This document shows positions 24,433 through 35,129 of a stretch of 64,000 bases of DNA, piece after piece. The stretch is taken from the NCBI GenBank assembly GCA_003971905.1, contig RSEE01000095.1:1-64000 (forward strand), given 5' to 3'. The stretch is from Moniliella sp. 'wahieum' (taxonomy: Eukaryota > Basidiomycota > Moniliellomycetes > Moniliellales > Moniliellaceae). The notes under the pieces are model-generated. The model was not told where the DNA came from and ran no database searches. It was given only the letters and a program-made list of their open reading frames with translations. The position numbers were made by a program, and so were the translations under genes. Position 1 is the first letter of the stretch, and each line of letters opens with the position of its first letter.

Positions 24433-25807
24433 GTATAACTTGGCTAGTTCGGCCGCTGTCGAGGATTCCGTGCTCTCTGAGGGAACATCTCGATGCACCT
24501 ATTGAAGTCACAGTTGGGTAAGGACTTGTATGCATGCTCGAGTAGTTCTACTTTGAGGTCTCCCCCAAGAAAGAATTGACTATAGCGATGCCTAGAGAAC
24601 ATAAACGTTTTGGGGGGATATAGCCAAAACCGTTATGGAAGATCCAAGGAGACAAGTGAAGCCGGGATATAAGAGGTCTTGGCCAATTCAAATAACTATA
24701 AGGTTGGAGAAATGGAACCACACGGCCCGTCTATAACTGGTTTCGTTTGTTTCAAAGCCAGCAGTGCGTACCGTAAACACACACACCAAACAGCTCCTTC
24801 CTCATGGACCTAACCCCCATTTTGTTACATCAGTTAGAAGACACTGAAAACTACGACTGCAGCCACAATAATATGGGGTTTTGGTCGGCATTCACCCCAT
24901 AACCACCGGGGCTAGGTGTGTACGGGCCTTTGCGTCAGCAGAGTCATCCTGGACCCAACAGAGGGAGTGGACAAAACCAGTCATCCACGGTGTCGATGCA
25001 ATGAAATTCCTGACGTGGAATAGCCGAGAAGTTCAAAGCCTAAGTAGTAGTGACCGCCACGGCCACCATAAGGTGTCCACCCCCCTCGGTGGCAGGATAT
25101 ACCGGCTGTCTGATGACATTCTACGCGTCCGGGGGATTTGGGCGGAAGGCGAATTTTTCGGCAAGGGATGTACTCAGGCCAACGCCGACGGGTCACTTCT
25201 TGCTCGGTCAACTAAGGGGCGCGCCAGCGAGACTTAAGCCCACTTCAAATTACCACTAGCATCGTTCCCCATCATTTTGAGTGGGGTCCATCTCCCCCGC
25301 GACCCTGAGATCATACTAAATGCGTTGCTAACGGGCTAAACCGGTCTGCAGCAGGTACTTCATTAGGAACAGTTAGGACGAACCACAGCCCAGGACCGCC
25401 CGCGGTTCGACCATCAGAAGTCTGCGTAGCACCATACAGAGGGAGGCAAGCATATCTGCGTAGTCGCGTCACCAAAATGCTGATACAAACGGAGCATCCA
25501 ATGGCTGTAATGGACAAGGACCAACGCTAAGGGCTTTTACGAAGTAGAGACAGCTGAGTCGAGATGCTCGGTTGCGGAGGGAGGGTGTTGGGATTCAGAC
25601 CCAAGCAGGCAAGAGGATGAAAGAGCTTCATAAGAACCCCTGCCTCTTGCGTAGTCATGATTTGACTAGGGAGTACTACTAGAGGAGGTAGTGTGCATAT
25701 CGAATTGGACGAGGACCACCCAAATAAGTCAACAAGAAAGACGCGTAAAGACGCGTTGAAACGAGGCGAATAAAAACATCACAACGTAAGCAGGATAAGG
25801 AGCCATC
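24433..25807. other. Gene-poor spacer
   Basis: Mixed AT-rich and moderate-GC DNA with only short frames of no recognisable content. No repeat, RNA gene or promoter could be supported. Confidence 0.35.
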
Positions 25808-26185
25808 CTACAATACCTGTTGAACCCATGGCTCAGGAGGCTTCATACCGCCATATCCTCTAAGCAAGAGTATTTTGCCGCGAGATGAACTGGACACCTC
25901 GTTATACATCCAACTGTTGGCCCACATGTATGCTTCCTCGTTGCCTTCCGCACCAGCCTTCCATTTACACATCCTTTGATCTTCTCGCCGATGGTATGGA
26001 CCCGTGCAGGCTGAAACGGGATTCACAAGCACACAGGGTGCTCGAACGGATGTATACAACGTGTCCTTCTTGACGGGGATGGAACTTTTTTGCATTCCCG
26101 AGAATACTATCCGTGCTGTTACAATTGCTTCAATCATATGCCAATGAGAATCCGAGGTATGGATTGCATCATCGGGTTCTGACAT
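25808..26185 (-). CDS. Unrecognised ORF in AT-rich region
   Basis: An open frame of about 125 codons from an ATG at 26185 (MSEPDDAIHTSDSHWHMIEA). It contains CVLVNPVSACTGPYHRRED and EEAYMWANSWMYNEVSSSSR. Its amino-acid mix looks protein-like, with Trp, Met and Tyr and no low complexity. Codon use is less GC-rich than in the flanking gene blocks. I do not recognise a family. It may be a real small gene, an exon or a remnant of a mobile element. Confidence 0.2.
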   Translation of the reverse strand: MSEPDDAIHTSDSHWHMIEAIVTARIVFSGMQKSSIPVKKDTLYTSVRAPCVLVNPVSACTGPYHRREDQRMCKWKAGAEGNEEAYMWANSWMYNEVSSSSRGKILLLRGYGGMKPPEPWVQQVL

Positions 26186-26300
26186 AAGCTGTTCTTCGAG
26201 AAATACCACAAGGAAATAATGACGAGATTGATCTACGGATCTCGACAAGAAAACGTTTTCAGTAACAGGATGATTTTGTATTAGAATTGTCTAGTGGTAC

Positions 26301-26693
26301 TCATAGTCCATGCTTAATCCAGGAAAGATATCCTCTATGGTCACGTATGGTCACATATCTAACTTGTTCGAGCGAGATGACAGTCAAATGAGTATGCAAC
26401 TCTGACAGATTGAGATATGTTGCGCGGCCGAAAGAAGACGTGGGTTTTATGGTCCATTTCTCTTCTCCATGATTCCGGGCCATGCGACAAAAAATGTTGA
26501 GTCTTATGTCGATGATGAAATGCCTCACTTCTGATGCACAATTTGGGAACTCTCTCCGCAAAAAGCGCGGAGCCTTTTTAAATTGGGACCCCCCCCCAAG
26601 TTGATAAGTAATACAACTGTATTTCTGTTTCCAATGCGTGCAAATGAGGCACAGGAATATGAAGAAGTGCAACAACGTTGTGTCAGTGAACAT
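26301..26693 (-). CDS. Unrecognised ORF fragment
   Basis: About 130 open codons on the same strand as the preceding ORF. The part RHFIIDIRLNIFCRMARNHG and following residues reads like globular protein. No homology is recognised and no good start is evident. The two ORFs could be exons or frames of one decayed gene. Confidence 0.15.
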   Translation of the reverse strand: MFTDTTLLHFFIFLCLICTHWKQKYSCITYQLGGGSQFKKAPRFLRREFPNCASEVRHFIIDIRLNIFCRMARNHGEEKWTIKPTSSFGRATYLNLSELHTHLTVISLEQVRYVTIRDHRGYLSWIKHGL

Positions 26694-26782
26694 GTGTTAA
26701 TTGATCATACTAAGCGGTTAATGAACCAATTTCGAGACTTCCTGGGCAGATTAGCGCCAGCTTGATTGCCATTTGGCCTTGA

Positions 26783-27250
26783 CATTGTCAGGATGAATAC
26801 GATACCGAAGAAGATAGTGCATACAAGCCCCCACATTTCGCAGGCATTTACTATCCCAATGGCAACTGTGGCACCTTTGAAGAAAAGGTTAGGCTTAGAA
26901 ATGGAATCACGTTAACATTTGCGATGGAGATCGAACCCTTCATTCAGTGCGATGTATTCTTCTTGATCATAGGAAACATTGATCGGTTCTGGCGGTATAT
27001 TGCTGTTGCGAAATCAGCAACAATATGGTCGCCTTACGAACTGGACCCCTCAGTACCTCAAGAGGTTATAGTTGCAAATATGAGTGATGCGTCCACGGCC
27101 ATCTGTAAACCTAACGTTCCCTTCATGTTTCCGGCCTGGCAATTCTGTACATGTCGGCGGCAGCGGTCGCTCAAATGTTTAATCACTCAGGTAACAAGGG
27201 CAAATGATCTTATTTCGAACGTGGGGCCAGTCTACAGATCAGAACCATGA
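26783..27250 (+). CDS. Unrecognised ORF, possibly a spliced 3' exon
   Basis: An uninterrupted frame of about 155 codons opens just after a stop at 26780. It reads through PPHFAGIYYPNGNCGTFEEK, LTFAMEIEPFIQCDVFFLII and RFWRYIAVAKSATIWSPYEL. A CAG at 26789-26791 could be a splice acceptor; the first internal ATG in frame is at 26924. Composition is AT-rich, hydrophobic and aromatic, and unlike random sequence. Family unknown. Confidence 0.3.
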   Translation, partial: HCQDEYDTEEDSAYKPPHFAGIYYPNGNCGTFEEKVRLRNGITLTFAMEIEPFIQCDVFFLIIGNIDRFWRYIAVAKSATIWSPYELDPSVPQEVIVANMSDASTAICKPNVPFMFPAWQFCTCRRQRSLKCLITQVTRANDLISNVGPVYRSEP

Positions 27251-29214
27251 CACATGTATCAAGCCGACCGTACATCACCTTGGATACGTTTCCATCAATC
27301 ATTACCTTATTCTCTCCCCCTGACGAGCATCATTTCTTGGAATAGCACTTCCATCTTCTCCGCTTTCTTGCTGTAGTCATGTTGCTTTCTACGTCACCTT
27401 TCCGGTCGCCTTCAATTACCACCTACCCTCTTGTTGCATCGCATTCGTCGCTTTGCTACCCAAGCCGTCCTCTCGATTAAGAACCGTCGGGTAGTCGGTC
27501 GTCAACCACAGTAGCTCAGTTCCGATCATGTTCTGGCTGTATATCAATCTTGATTCATCATTGGTATGTCCTCCTCACTGAAGAGGAAGCACTATGAAAC
27601 TGTTGATCGGGCCCGGGTCCTGAGTCCAACCCAGGCTACTAACAGTTCTTGCGTTGCGTTTCGTCTACGCCGCGACTGTCTCTGATATTACTAAACTTCT
27701 CTGCCACTTCAACTTTGACAAAGACCTTGCTTCCCCCATTCCCCCCCTGCCCCTTGTCTTTTGGCTGCATTCGATGGTGCTAGAATGAGTAGTAGTATAA
27801 AATATAATACCAATGGTAACCCAGGAAGAGCGAGCATATAGGAGGATCAGATTCGTCAGACACGTCGCCCATGGACACGTCAATGACGTTTCTGACGTTC
27901 AAGGGGGTGACGTCGGCGACATCACTGACCTGCAGGGGATGACATCGAGGACATATCTGACGTTCAGGTGTGACATCGACGACGTCACTGACCTGCAGCG
28001 CGCTGACAGAATTGCCTCACCTGCGGCAAATTACTCATCTGACATTTTGAAGGTATTTCATATCATAACATAAATGATGTCTTTTCGTGATCCGTGTATA
28101 AAGCTTGAAAACTATATTATTTTTGATATCGTCAGACTCCATGGGTTCTTGGCTCGGTATCGACTTGCTGATCGCCAGTATGAGTATGAAAGGGAGGAAA
28201 AAAAGATTGAGAGTGGCATCGGTGTTGGGCTTTTAATAGAGAAGGTTCGAGGACGTCATGGTCGTGCGCCGGACAGGAGCCGGTCCCATAGTTTAAGGGC
28301 GCTTTCCCTTGGAGATGGAGAAACCATTCACGGTTGATCGAACCCGAACACTACCGCGGGGCCTAAACGGGACTAGAAACGAGGTGAGGCATCTCATTAG
28401 GCCGTCATCTCGCGTGGCAGCGTTGAGCATACACCGGAACGAGTAGGACTTGGGCGTCCAGCCTGTAGTCCGTGGTCCTGAAATAGAAAGTTAACACAGG
28501 CAACAACAAGCAAAGACAGGGTAGGTCAGGCTCTGTGGTCAGAACAACTCACCTCTCGGTCGTAGGATCGCCGCAGATTGAATCCATACAAAGACTGGAA
28601 GCTAGAGATCGAGGTCGAGACCCCAATGGATGCCCGGTCGAAAGGATACAGAGAAAAACCAAGAGGCGGTCTCTGGAAACAAGTCGGTAGGACTGCTGGT
28701 GAACTAGGAGTAACGCAGACGTTGCCTGGTGGGTCAAAAGCGGCGGATGAGTAAATGTTGTTACAAAAATTGACTAGTAGGGGAAAAAAAAACATAATGG
28801 ATCAAGAGGTGGCTATGCAAAAGCGACTTCATCGTCGCCCCAGAAGTGCCCAGGAAGTGATCTCGGTGGTGAGAACTCATCCTTATAGACTTGATGTTCG
28901 CGGCTTCGAGGATAACAGTGCGCAAGCCCATCCAACCCTCAGCTTCAGGTACTCGGGGGATAGTGTGTGCGGTGAGCATATCGTCCTGTGTTGAGCCATG
29001 GGGTGGCTCGTGCTTTGGCCAATGTCCCTTCAGTTCCTGAGTCCTCAGGCCTGGCAGTTCCGTTGTTTTCTCTTTCCTGTTTTTCCTGGTTCTCTGCAGC
29101 TTAGCCCCGGTGGTGACTCACTGCTTGATGTTCCTCTGTAGGCGTTGCTGGTTAGCTTAGACCACCCCACCAGTGCGATTGCATCACCCTCGAGGAACAT
29201 CAGTACTCCAGGTC
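27251..29214. other. Gene-poor spacer with an imperfect tandem repeat
   Basis: No gene recognised. It contains the 65-base-period repeat listed at 27892-27998. Other frames are short and show no family signal. Confidence 0.35.
27892..27998. repeat. Imperfect tandem repeat, about 65-base period
   Basis: Two copies (27892-27934 and 27957-27998) start CTGACGTTCA and end TCACTGACCTGCAG, with interspersed GACGTC/GACATC words. The array is rich in TGACGT, a half-site typical of bZIP/CREB-type factors. Confidence 0.65.
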
Positions 29215-29649
29215 TCATCCTGGGCGTTTATAAATGTTGTAGCCCAGATAGCAGAAAGCGGGTTTAGTATTTGGGTTCACAGCATGTCCTGCTAGAAGGG
29301 TGTTGACAGTGCTTGTCCATTTCTCGACCTCATCGAGAGAATCGGAAGGGCATGGGGCGCTCCCTGAAGTATCGCAGTGCGGCGACGTCGCCCTAATGAC
29401 ACTGAGTGCCCCCCTGTGCTTCGTCGGGTAGGTCGTACGCAATGCGGGGGCGTCGGGCACGCGGACGGCTTGCAGGAGGAGGAGCTTCGGATTGTCTTCG
29501 GGGCACTGCAGCAGGGACGCGTCCTGTTGCGCGCACCATTCGAAGAGGGCGGACTTGTTTGCCCAGGTGGCCGGGTCTGCATTTGCGATGGCGATGGCCT
29601 GCAGCTGCAGGACGGTAAAAGGCAGCTCCAAAATGTGCGAGGCAGGCAT
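29215..29649 (-). CDS. Hypothetical protein in a GC islet
   Basis: A complete 144-codon frame from ATG at 29649 (MPASHILELPFTVLQLQAIA) to a stop at 29215. The region is distinctly more GC-rich than its surroundings. The N-terminal half looks globular (TWANKSALFEWCAQQDASLL, then NPKLLLLQAVRVPDAPALRT); the C-terminal half contains EVEKWTSTVNTLLAGHAVNP. No signal peptide or membrane segment. A run of 19 G lies 27 bases upstream of the ATG. Family unknown. Isolated position and different composition could mean an inserted or transferred gene, or an exon. Confidence 0.35.
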   Translation of the reverse strand: MPASHILELPFTVLQLQAIAIANADPATWANKSALFEWCAQQDASLLQCPEDNPKLLLLQAVRVPDAPALRTTYPTKHRGALSVIRATSPHCDTSGSAPCPSDSLDEVEKWTSTVNTLLAGHAVNPNTKPAFCYLGYNIYKRPG

Positions 29650-29675
29650 AGTAGTAGCGGGAGCGGGAAAAGGAC

Positions 29676-29694
29676 GGGGGGGGGGGGGGGGGGG
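29676..29694. repeat. Poly-G tract, 19 bases
   Basis: Uninterrupted G run on the + strand immediately upstream of the hypothetical minus-strand ORF. Its length is likely inexact in the assembly. Confidence 0.9.
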
Positions 29695-30434
29695 CCTTGT
29701 ACTAAGAAGGCTCTCATTCAACGGTATCAATCAGCGGAAATGTGGTTAACGAGTAGCCCTAAGAGCGTGGCGGTGACAAAGAGACAGGCAACTAGCACAG
29801 AAAGAGAGGGGGAAAAATGAAGGGGGCTGCGCGCGCACGCCAGGCAGAGCAGGCTGACTTGCCCCGGCACGGATGCGGTATGGCCCCAGCTAGTATGCAA
29901 GCAAAATCATCCCTTCCACGCCACAACAGTACAAACTAATCTGGCATATACACCGGCATGGGCTGGGGTACGAATGTCAATTATACTAGACCTTCATCAG
30001 TGCTATTATACTACGGATTCGCAGAAAGGATATACGGACGCGAATATTTTGTCTTCTCCTGATAAGCCAGCCCCTATGATGAGGGAAATGCCGCTGTTCC
30101 TTACTATATAGTACTACATGCTTTCGTTAGCGGCAAAGGCCATTTCGGAGGTTGCTGATGCGTATCTTTGTCATTTCTACGAGAGGAGCTGCGTTGCCTG
30201 GAACACAGGGGGTCTCAGAGTTGATGCTGTAGTAGTTCAATGGTTATAAGTAAAGCGTTCCAAATGCGGAACGGAAGAGCTTTGAGAGAGGATGGCGGTG
30301 TTTTAACCACCCTTTTCCTTCTCGGCGCCAGAAATAAGGAATAGCATCCGTCTGGAGGGAACAGTAATAGAGCGGAGTTGGAGGACTTCGACCGAGGCGG
30401 GAATGTCTTCATCAGGAACAACTTACAGCATATT
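29695..30434. other. Gene-poor spacer
   Basis: AT-rich DNA between the hypothetical ORF and a dispersed repeat. Nothing recognisable seen. Confidence 0.35.
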
Positions 30435-30587
30435 GTGCAGCTAACTGGGGATAGAGGTGGTAAATCCATAACATTCACTACGTCGCGTTCCCTCAAAAGT
30501 GATGCTCCCATTCACAAGAAGGGAGGAAGAAGAAAATAAGAACACTGCTGTTGCTGTATAGTGCCACTGGTCGCATGTCACCAGTGT
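30435..30587. repeat. Dispersed repeat, copy 2
   Basis: Partner of 24286-24432 in the same orientation. It lies about 230 bases upstream of the retroelement leader at 30818, so it may be part of the same element family or an adjacent insertion. Confidence 0.75.
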
Positions 30588-30817
30588 AGCACTTCATTCG
30601 CACAACAAACGTTAAGTAAATCCATGCCTTCCTACTGTATCGAAACAGAGACCATATGCTGTCATCGATCATGCAACAATGATCAAGTCCTTTCGTGCGG
30701 CTGAGGGTGACCCGTGCGTGAGTTTCGGGGCTCCTAATTCGATGCTACTTCAATTATAAGTAGAACATCAAATTCTATAAGGAGGACTCGGCTCGCCGCC
30801 AAGATCACTGACGCAGC

Positions 30818-31560
30818 ACTGTCGCGGGGCGACGATGAAGTCGCCTTTTGCATGGCTACCTTCACTCCCTTATCGTCGCTCTCACTTATCGGTTTCTTCC
30901 CTATCACTACTCAAGTTTCTATCTTTCGCTATTGCTTGCAATCGTGACTCGTATTCTCGGTCTTCCTACAAAACCCACAAAACAACCGTCACTTTTCTCC
31001 GCCCGCGCTCGTCTAAAAGTCAAAGACTACGCATAGGTTCGATTGGGTTACTCGTCTCATTTCTGGTCTCAGGTTCGCTTTGCCCTTGACTTGAGCCTCG
31101 TCTCTCACTTGTGCCTCTTGTGCTTGGTCCTCAATTCCTATACTCTTGAGTCGTTTCCCCTTTTCGCTATAGACCTGTTGGTCTTTTCTATGATCCCCTT
31201 CTCTTCTATAAAACCAGCCTGTTCTTCGATTCAATTGTGATGGCCCAAAGAAGCCGCCCACGATTCTTTTCCCCTCATCCTTGTCCTAGGAAAAAAAAAT
31301 CCGTTCTAGAAGAACCTCATCTTCGATCAGCAGCTTCGCTTGCCCTCCCTTGCCCGTCGGAGCTCCCCGCTTTCTCGCCCAGTCCCTAAAGTGCAACCTC
31401 CCTTGCAGACACTGCCTGGCTCTTCCCGACGAACAGCAATAAAGCATTACTTGTCCCCTCCTACGTTCACGCCAGGGTTCCTTGGACTTTGGATCTGAAA
31501 CGTGTTCAGTCCTTCGTGAGTTTCCAATGGGCAAGGAAGGTGTCTCCGCCTGGAAAAGCA
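30818..31560 (+). mobile_element. LTR-retrotransposon leader region, copy 1
   Basis: Aligns over roughly 650-700 bases with 50896-51560 in the same orientation and word order. Shared landmarks include CTATCACTACTCAAGT, CGCTCGTCTAAAA, CTTCTCTTCTATAAAA (TATA box at 31207-31213), GCCGCCCAC, TCTAGAAGAACC, CTTGGACTTTGGATCTGAAA and CGTTCAGTC. I estimate three-quarters identity by eye. The conserved TATA box in non-coding DNA points to a promoter-bearing LTR plus leader. Terminal repeats and target-site duplications are not resolved. Confidence 0.6.
31207..31213 (+). promoter_or_regulatory. TATA box of the retroelement leader, copy 1
   Basis: TATAAAA, at the equivalent position to 51209-51215 in the other copy, within conserved flanking sequence. 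Confidence 0.55.
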
Positions 31561-32502
31561 TTCATCCCCGTTACAGCAACCACTATTGCACCATTACGGA
31601 TCGAAGTCTCCCGCTGCGGCTGGTATCACTCTACCGAGACTTGCTTGACTCTGCGCACGAAGGCATCATCCGCCGCAACGCCGAGACGCTGCCCTGCCCG
31701 AGATTCACCGCAGCATGCTCGAGCGCGATGTTGACGCCGACTGGAGCACCTGTGGAATACGGCTCTTTGCCGAAAGGTAAACCTCCTGTAACGCAGGGCC
31801 AGCTCTTTTCCCTACAGCCGCCCAACCTGCTCCGCCCCCTCCGTCTACCCGCAGGCCGCCTTCATCTTAGACACGACGTAACACGCGCGACGCCCGCCGT
31901 TGGCGCGAACAACGCGCCAAACAAAACGCCGCCTCAATAGAAGTGCCCAAGGCCCAAATTTTAAGAGGGCCGCTACCCGAGTCTTGCTCAAAATGGCGTT
32001 CCCCTCATCGAGGCCCTACTACAACTCGTCCTAAAGGATTAGTTTTCCCTGAGCAGACCGTAGTATCGGCCGATAAATTTCCTCCATCTTCCTCTACTGC
32101 ACTGCCGTTGGTTTGGCGCATACCGTAATCTCGTCGCTCGGCACCGTTGCTACTGTGCCTATCGCGGATGAAAAAAACCGCGGGCAGCGCCATCGTGGAC
32201 ATGGGTGCATCTGTCAACATCTCATCTGCAGCGCCTGGGTGCCCCCAGAAACAAAGATTGACGCCTCGGCATCGATTGCTCTCGATAGCGTCGCCCCTGG
32301 TCTGAGCCACACGCTGGGTACAGCCCGTCTCATCATCAGGTTGGGCTCCCGCGTCTTCGCCGAAGACATGTTCAGTGTTATCGAGCACCGTAAGCTGATG
32401 ATGCTGCTAGGGTTCCCTTTTCTCCAACAGAGGACTGAAGCCACCCATTTCCACATCCCTGAACGGCTTGGTTCGTCCATTCCGTCTTCGTCGGTTACAT
32501 GA
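31561..32502 (+). pseudogene. Decayed gag/protease remnant of an LTR retrotransposon
   Basis: Downstream of the leader, gag-like helical sequence occurs in shifted frames (LYRDLLDSAHEGIIRRNAET, EIHRSMLERDVDADWSTCGI). A retropepsin-like stretch follows at about 32167-32420: AGSAIVDMGASVNI, then SVAPGLSHTLGTARLIIRLG and MMLLGFPFL. The active-site triplet is DMG instead of D-S/T-G. No reverse transcriptase, RNase H or integrase sequence is seen downstream. It is a truncated, frame-broken Ty3-like fragment. Family placement is inferred from the protease-like motifs only. Confidence 0.5.
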
Positions 32503-35129
32503 AAGCATAGGGGCCCTCCTCCCCGCTTCGCTCCGACACACGCCTGCGTACTTGGTCCATGCAGGAGTCGCACCTGGCCTTTTCCGATCTGAAAAAAGCG
32601 GACGAATATGCGCGCGCCGCGAAGTTGTACCTTACTTGGGATGAGACATCTTCAAGCGGGAAAGGCTCTGAGAGCCCAGAATTCCGGGAAGGCAGGTTCT
32701 GCCCCCGGTAAACCAGTAATCTTGCTATGACGTCGGTCAGCGGCTAGCGGTTGAAAAATCTCCTTGCTCTTTCTTGGCATTTGGAAGAGATGTGACATGC
32801 GCTACTGGTCAAAACATCACGAATGGGATGGGTTCCATGGTATCAATCGCGTAACGCCACCTCCGTTGTGGGTAAGAAGGGGGAAGCTTGGAGGTTGCCC
32901 GAACAGTATATGCCCTTTGTGAAAAATGTCCCCCGAAACTGTCGATCTAAGGCCGTTAAGCTTTAAGGTTATATGTTAACTTTGGTCATTGTAAAGAGCA
33001 AAGTCACTAGGCACTAATTACTCTGAATTAATGACTTTTGGGCTCTCACCACGCCTTCACAATTTGATCTCCATCTCCATCATTTGCTGTTCTTTGTCCT
33101 TTCTTCTTTAAGGCATGCGCTAGCAAGAGCCTGAGACCGAATATCGTCTGGCGGCAGATATGGTAGAGGAGAAGGATTGAATGCAGCAATCATTATAATC
33201 GGGTCTCAAGAAGTTTCAAGAGGGCAGTAGCATGTAATACAAGCTGATATTGCAGGAGGAAAAAGGCCCCCGGGAGAGGTAGCTGTTTGCGATCTATCTC
33301 CTCTGATCGATCTGATCTCTTTTGCCGGACAGACCTTCTGGCATTCTTCCTCCGTTGGATATCCTGGCTCTCTTCTTCCTCGCATCGATCGGTTGCGCCC
33401 ATCTTGCCTTCTCTATCCCTCCTGTATTTTGTCTGGAAAAATGGCAATCATTAATCACCACGGCATGATCCATTGCATGTGATGCATGTGATGTGGCATG
33501 TCTTCACTGTGACGGGTGACTCTGGGGCCGAGTAGTTAGGCTTGGGCTGTAGGACTGAGTACTGACAGACTGATGGACTCGCGCAGAAACAAATCCATGG
33601 CTCGATTATCGATTACGATTATCGATCATCGATAGCGCTAACCAGTGCATGACGTGGTTCAAGTTCTTCACACACTGGACCTGTGCTTGTGAACCGGTGA
33701 TGCATGTGAATGAGACCGTTGATCGTACGTCGATCGATCTATGATTGGCCGGTGCCGGTGATCCCAACGTAATTGAACGTTCAGTTGGACTCGAACCTGC
33801 CCGATAAGGTCATGGCAGAAGCACACCCTAAGGCCCTAACAAGGCGGCGGGGCGACGCAATGGCAAGCATGTGCTTTTTTTCTTGCTCAGTGGCCGCCAC
33901 CGGTCACCGGTGATCTCATCTCTCTCAGATCTCAGGTGTCCCTGTCAGAACCAAGGAAGCCCGCCGCAGTAGGGCACGGTTCACTAGTTCACTAGTCACT
34001 CCAATCAGTCGATCAGACCCGTGAGAATCTGGGAGCATCCTATCCTTCCCGCCACGGCGCCAGACGAGGAGGGCGATCGTCTCGAGAGTCTGCGCGCAGC
34101 CACGATGGTCCGAGGAGGACAGGCCAGGAGCGACCGGATGGAAACGCTGGAAAGGCGGCTGGGCTGGGGTGCACATGGCTCGCCCGGCGCCGCGCGCATC
34201 CCAGCAGTACTTACTGTAGCTGTAGCAGCAGTGTAGTCCAGCGTCTTGTAGCGCTTTGCAGAGGCAGCCTAGTGTAGCTGCACTGCTGATCATCGCGATC
34301 AACAACGATCCACTGCGCCAAGCCACACCCCCGCATCCCGCCAGCCTCGCGGTGAGTTCGATCATCGGTCGTATGCATGCATCAGGCATGGGCAGTGTCC
34401 GCGCACGTGCAGGCACAGTGCGGGGGCAGCTGGGCAGACACGTCCCGCAGCCGCCCCTGTCCAGCTTCAAGCTGGGCCAGAAAACGTCATCGATCATCCG
34501 AACGTTCGCCTCCAAGTTCCAAGCTTCACCGTTGCAGCTCTCCGCAGCCTGCAGGGGCGTCTTGTCAGTCGGCGTCGCGCCACCGCCCCGTGCCTGAGCG
34601 CCGCTTGCACTGCCCCTATGCACATGTGCGCTGCGGCGCGGCATTCCGGGTCCATGCATGTGCATCCGCCGCGGGGAGGCGCGGGGGCACGCCCCGTATC
34701 AGGGTGCACAGCGGCACTGTATGTCGCCTCAGCCAAGCAAGTCGCAGCGATCGCAGACAGACGGACAACCGAACGCACGGGGCCTGTGTGCCCGCCTGCT
34801 GCTGCTCGCTGGGCTCGGCCACGCTTCAGGCTGCAGCTTCAAGCTTCAGGCTTCAAGCTCTCAAGCTTCACGCCCGATAGACGGCAGCACATCTAGCATG
34901 CAGCAGAATCACAGAATTCAGTTCACACACGCACCGCGCCGTGTGCGCTGCCTCGCTTAGCCCGTAGACAGGTCCATTGGGGCCAGTCGCTAGCACCAAG
35001 CACAGCCTCTTGAAGATCCCTCCACTACACCTCCTACTATCACCCCCACCACCACTCCCGTCTCTCTTTGCGACCGGCTGTTTGCTTGCTTGCTCGCCCG
35101 CTTGCTCGCCCGCTTCCGTCCTGCTCGCC
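32503..35129. other. Spacer, no supported gene
   Basis: The first part continues retroelement-flanking AT-rich DNA. From 33460 on it carries repeated words: GCATGTGAT (33475-33500), ATCGATTATCGAT (33604-33637), CACCGGT pairs (33898-33911) and CACTAGT pairs (33982-34000). A GC-rich part (33925-34900) is open in several frames but low in protein-like signal. The last 150 bases are probably the promoter of the tetraspanin gene. Confidence 0.4.

Noticed and set aside
33925-34665. 246-codon minus-strand ORF upstream of tsp2
   Set aside because: GC-rich DNA is open by chance in several frames here; composition lacks domains and the codons do not resemble the confirmed genes.
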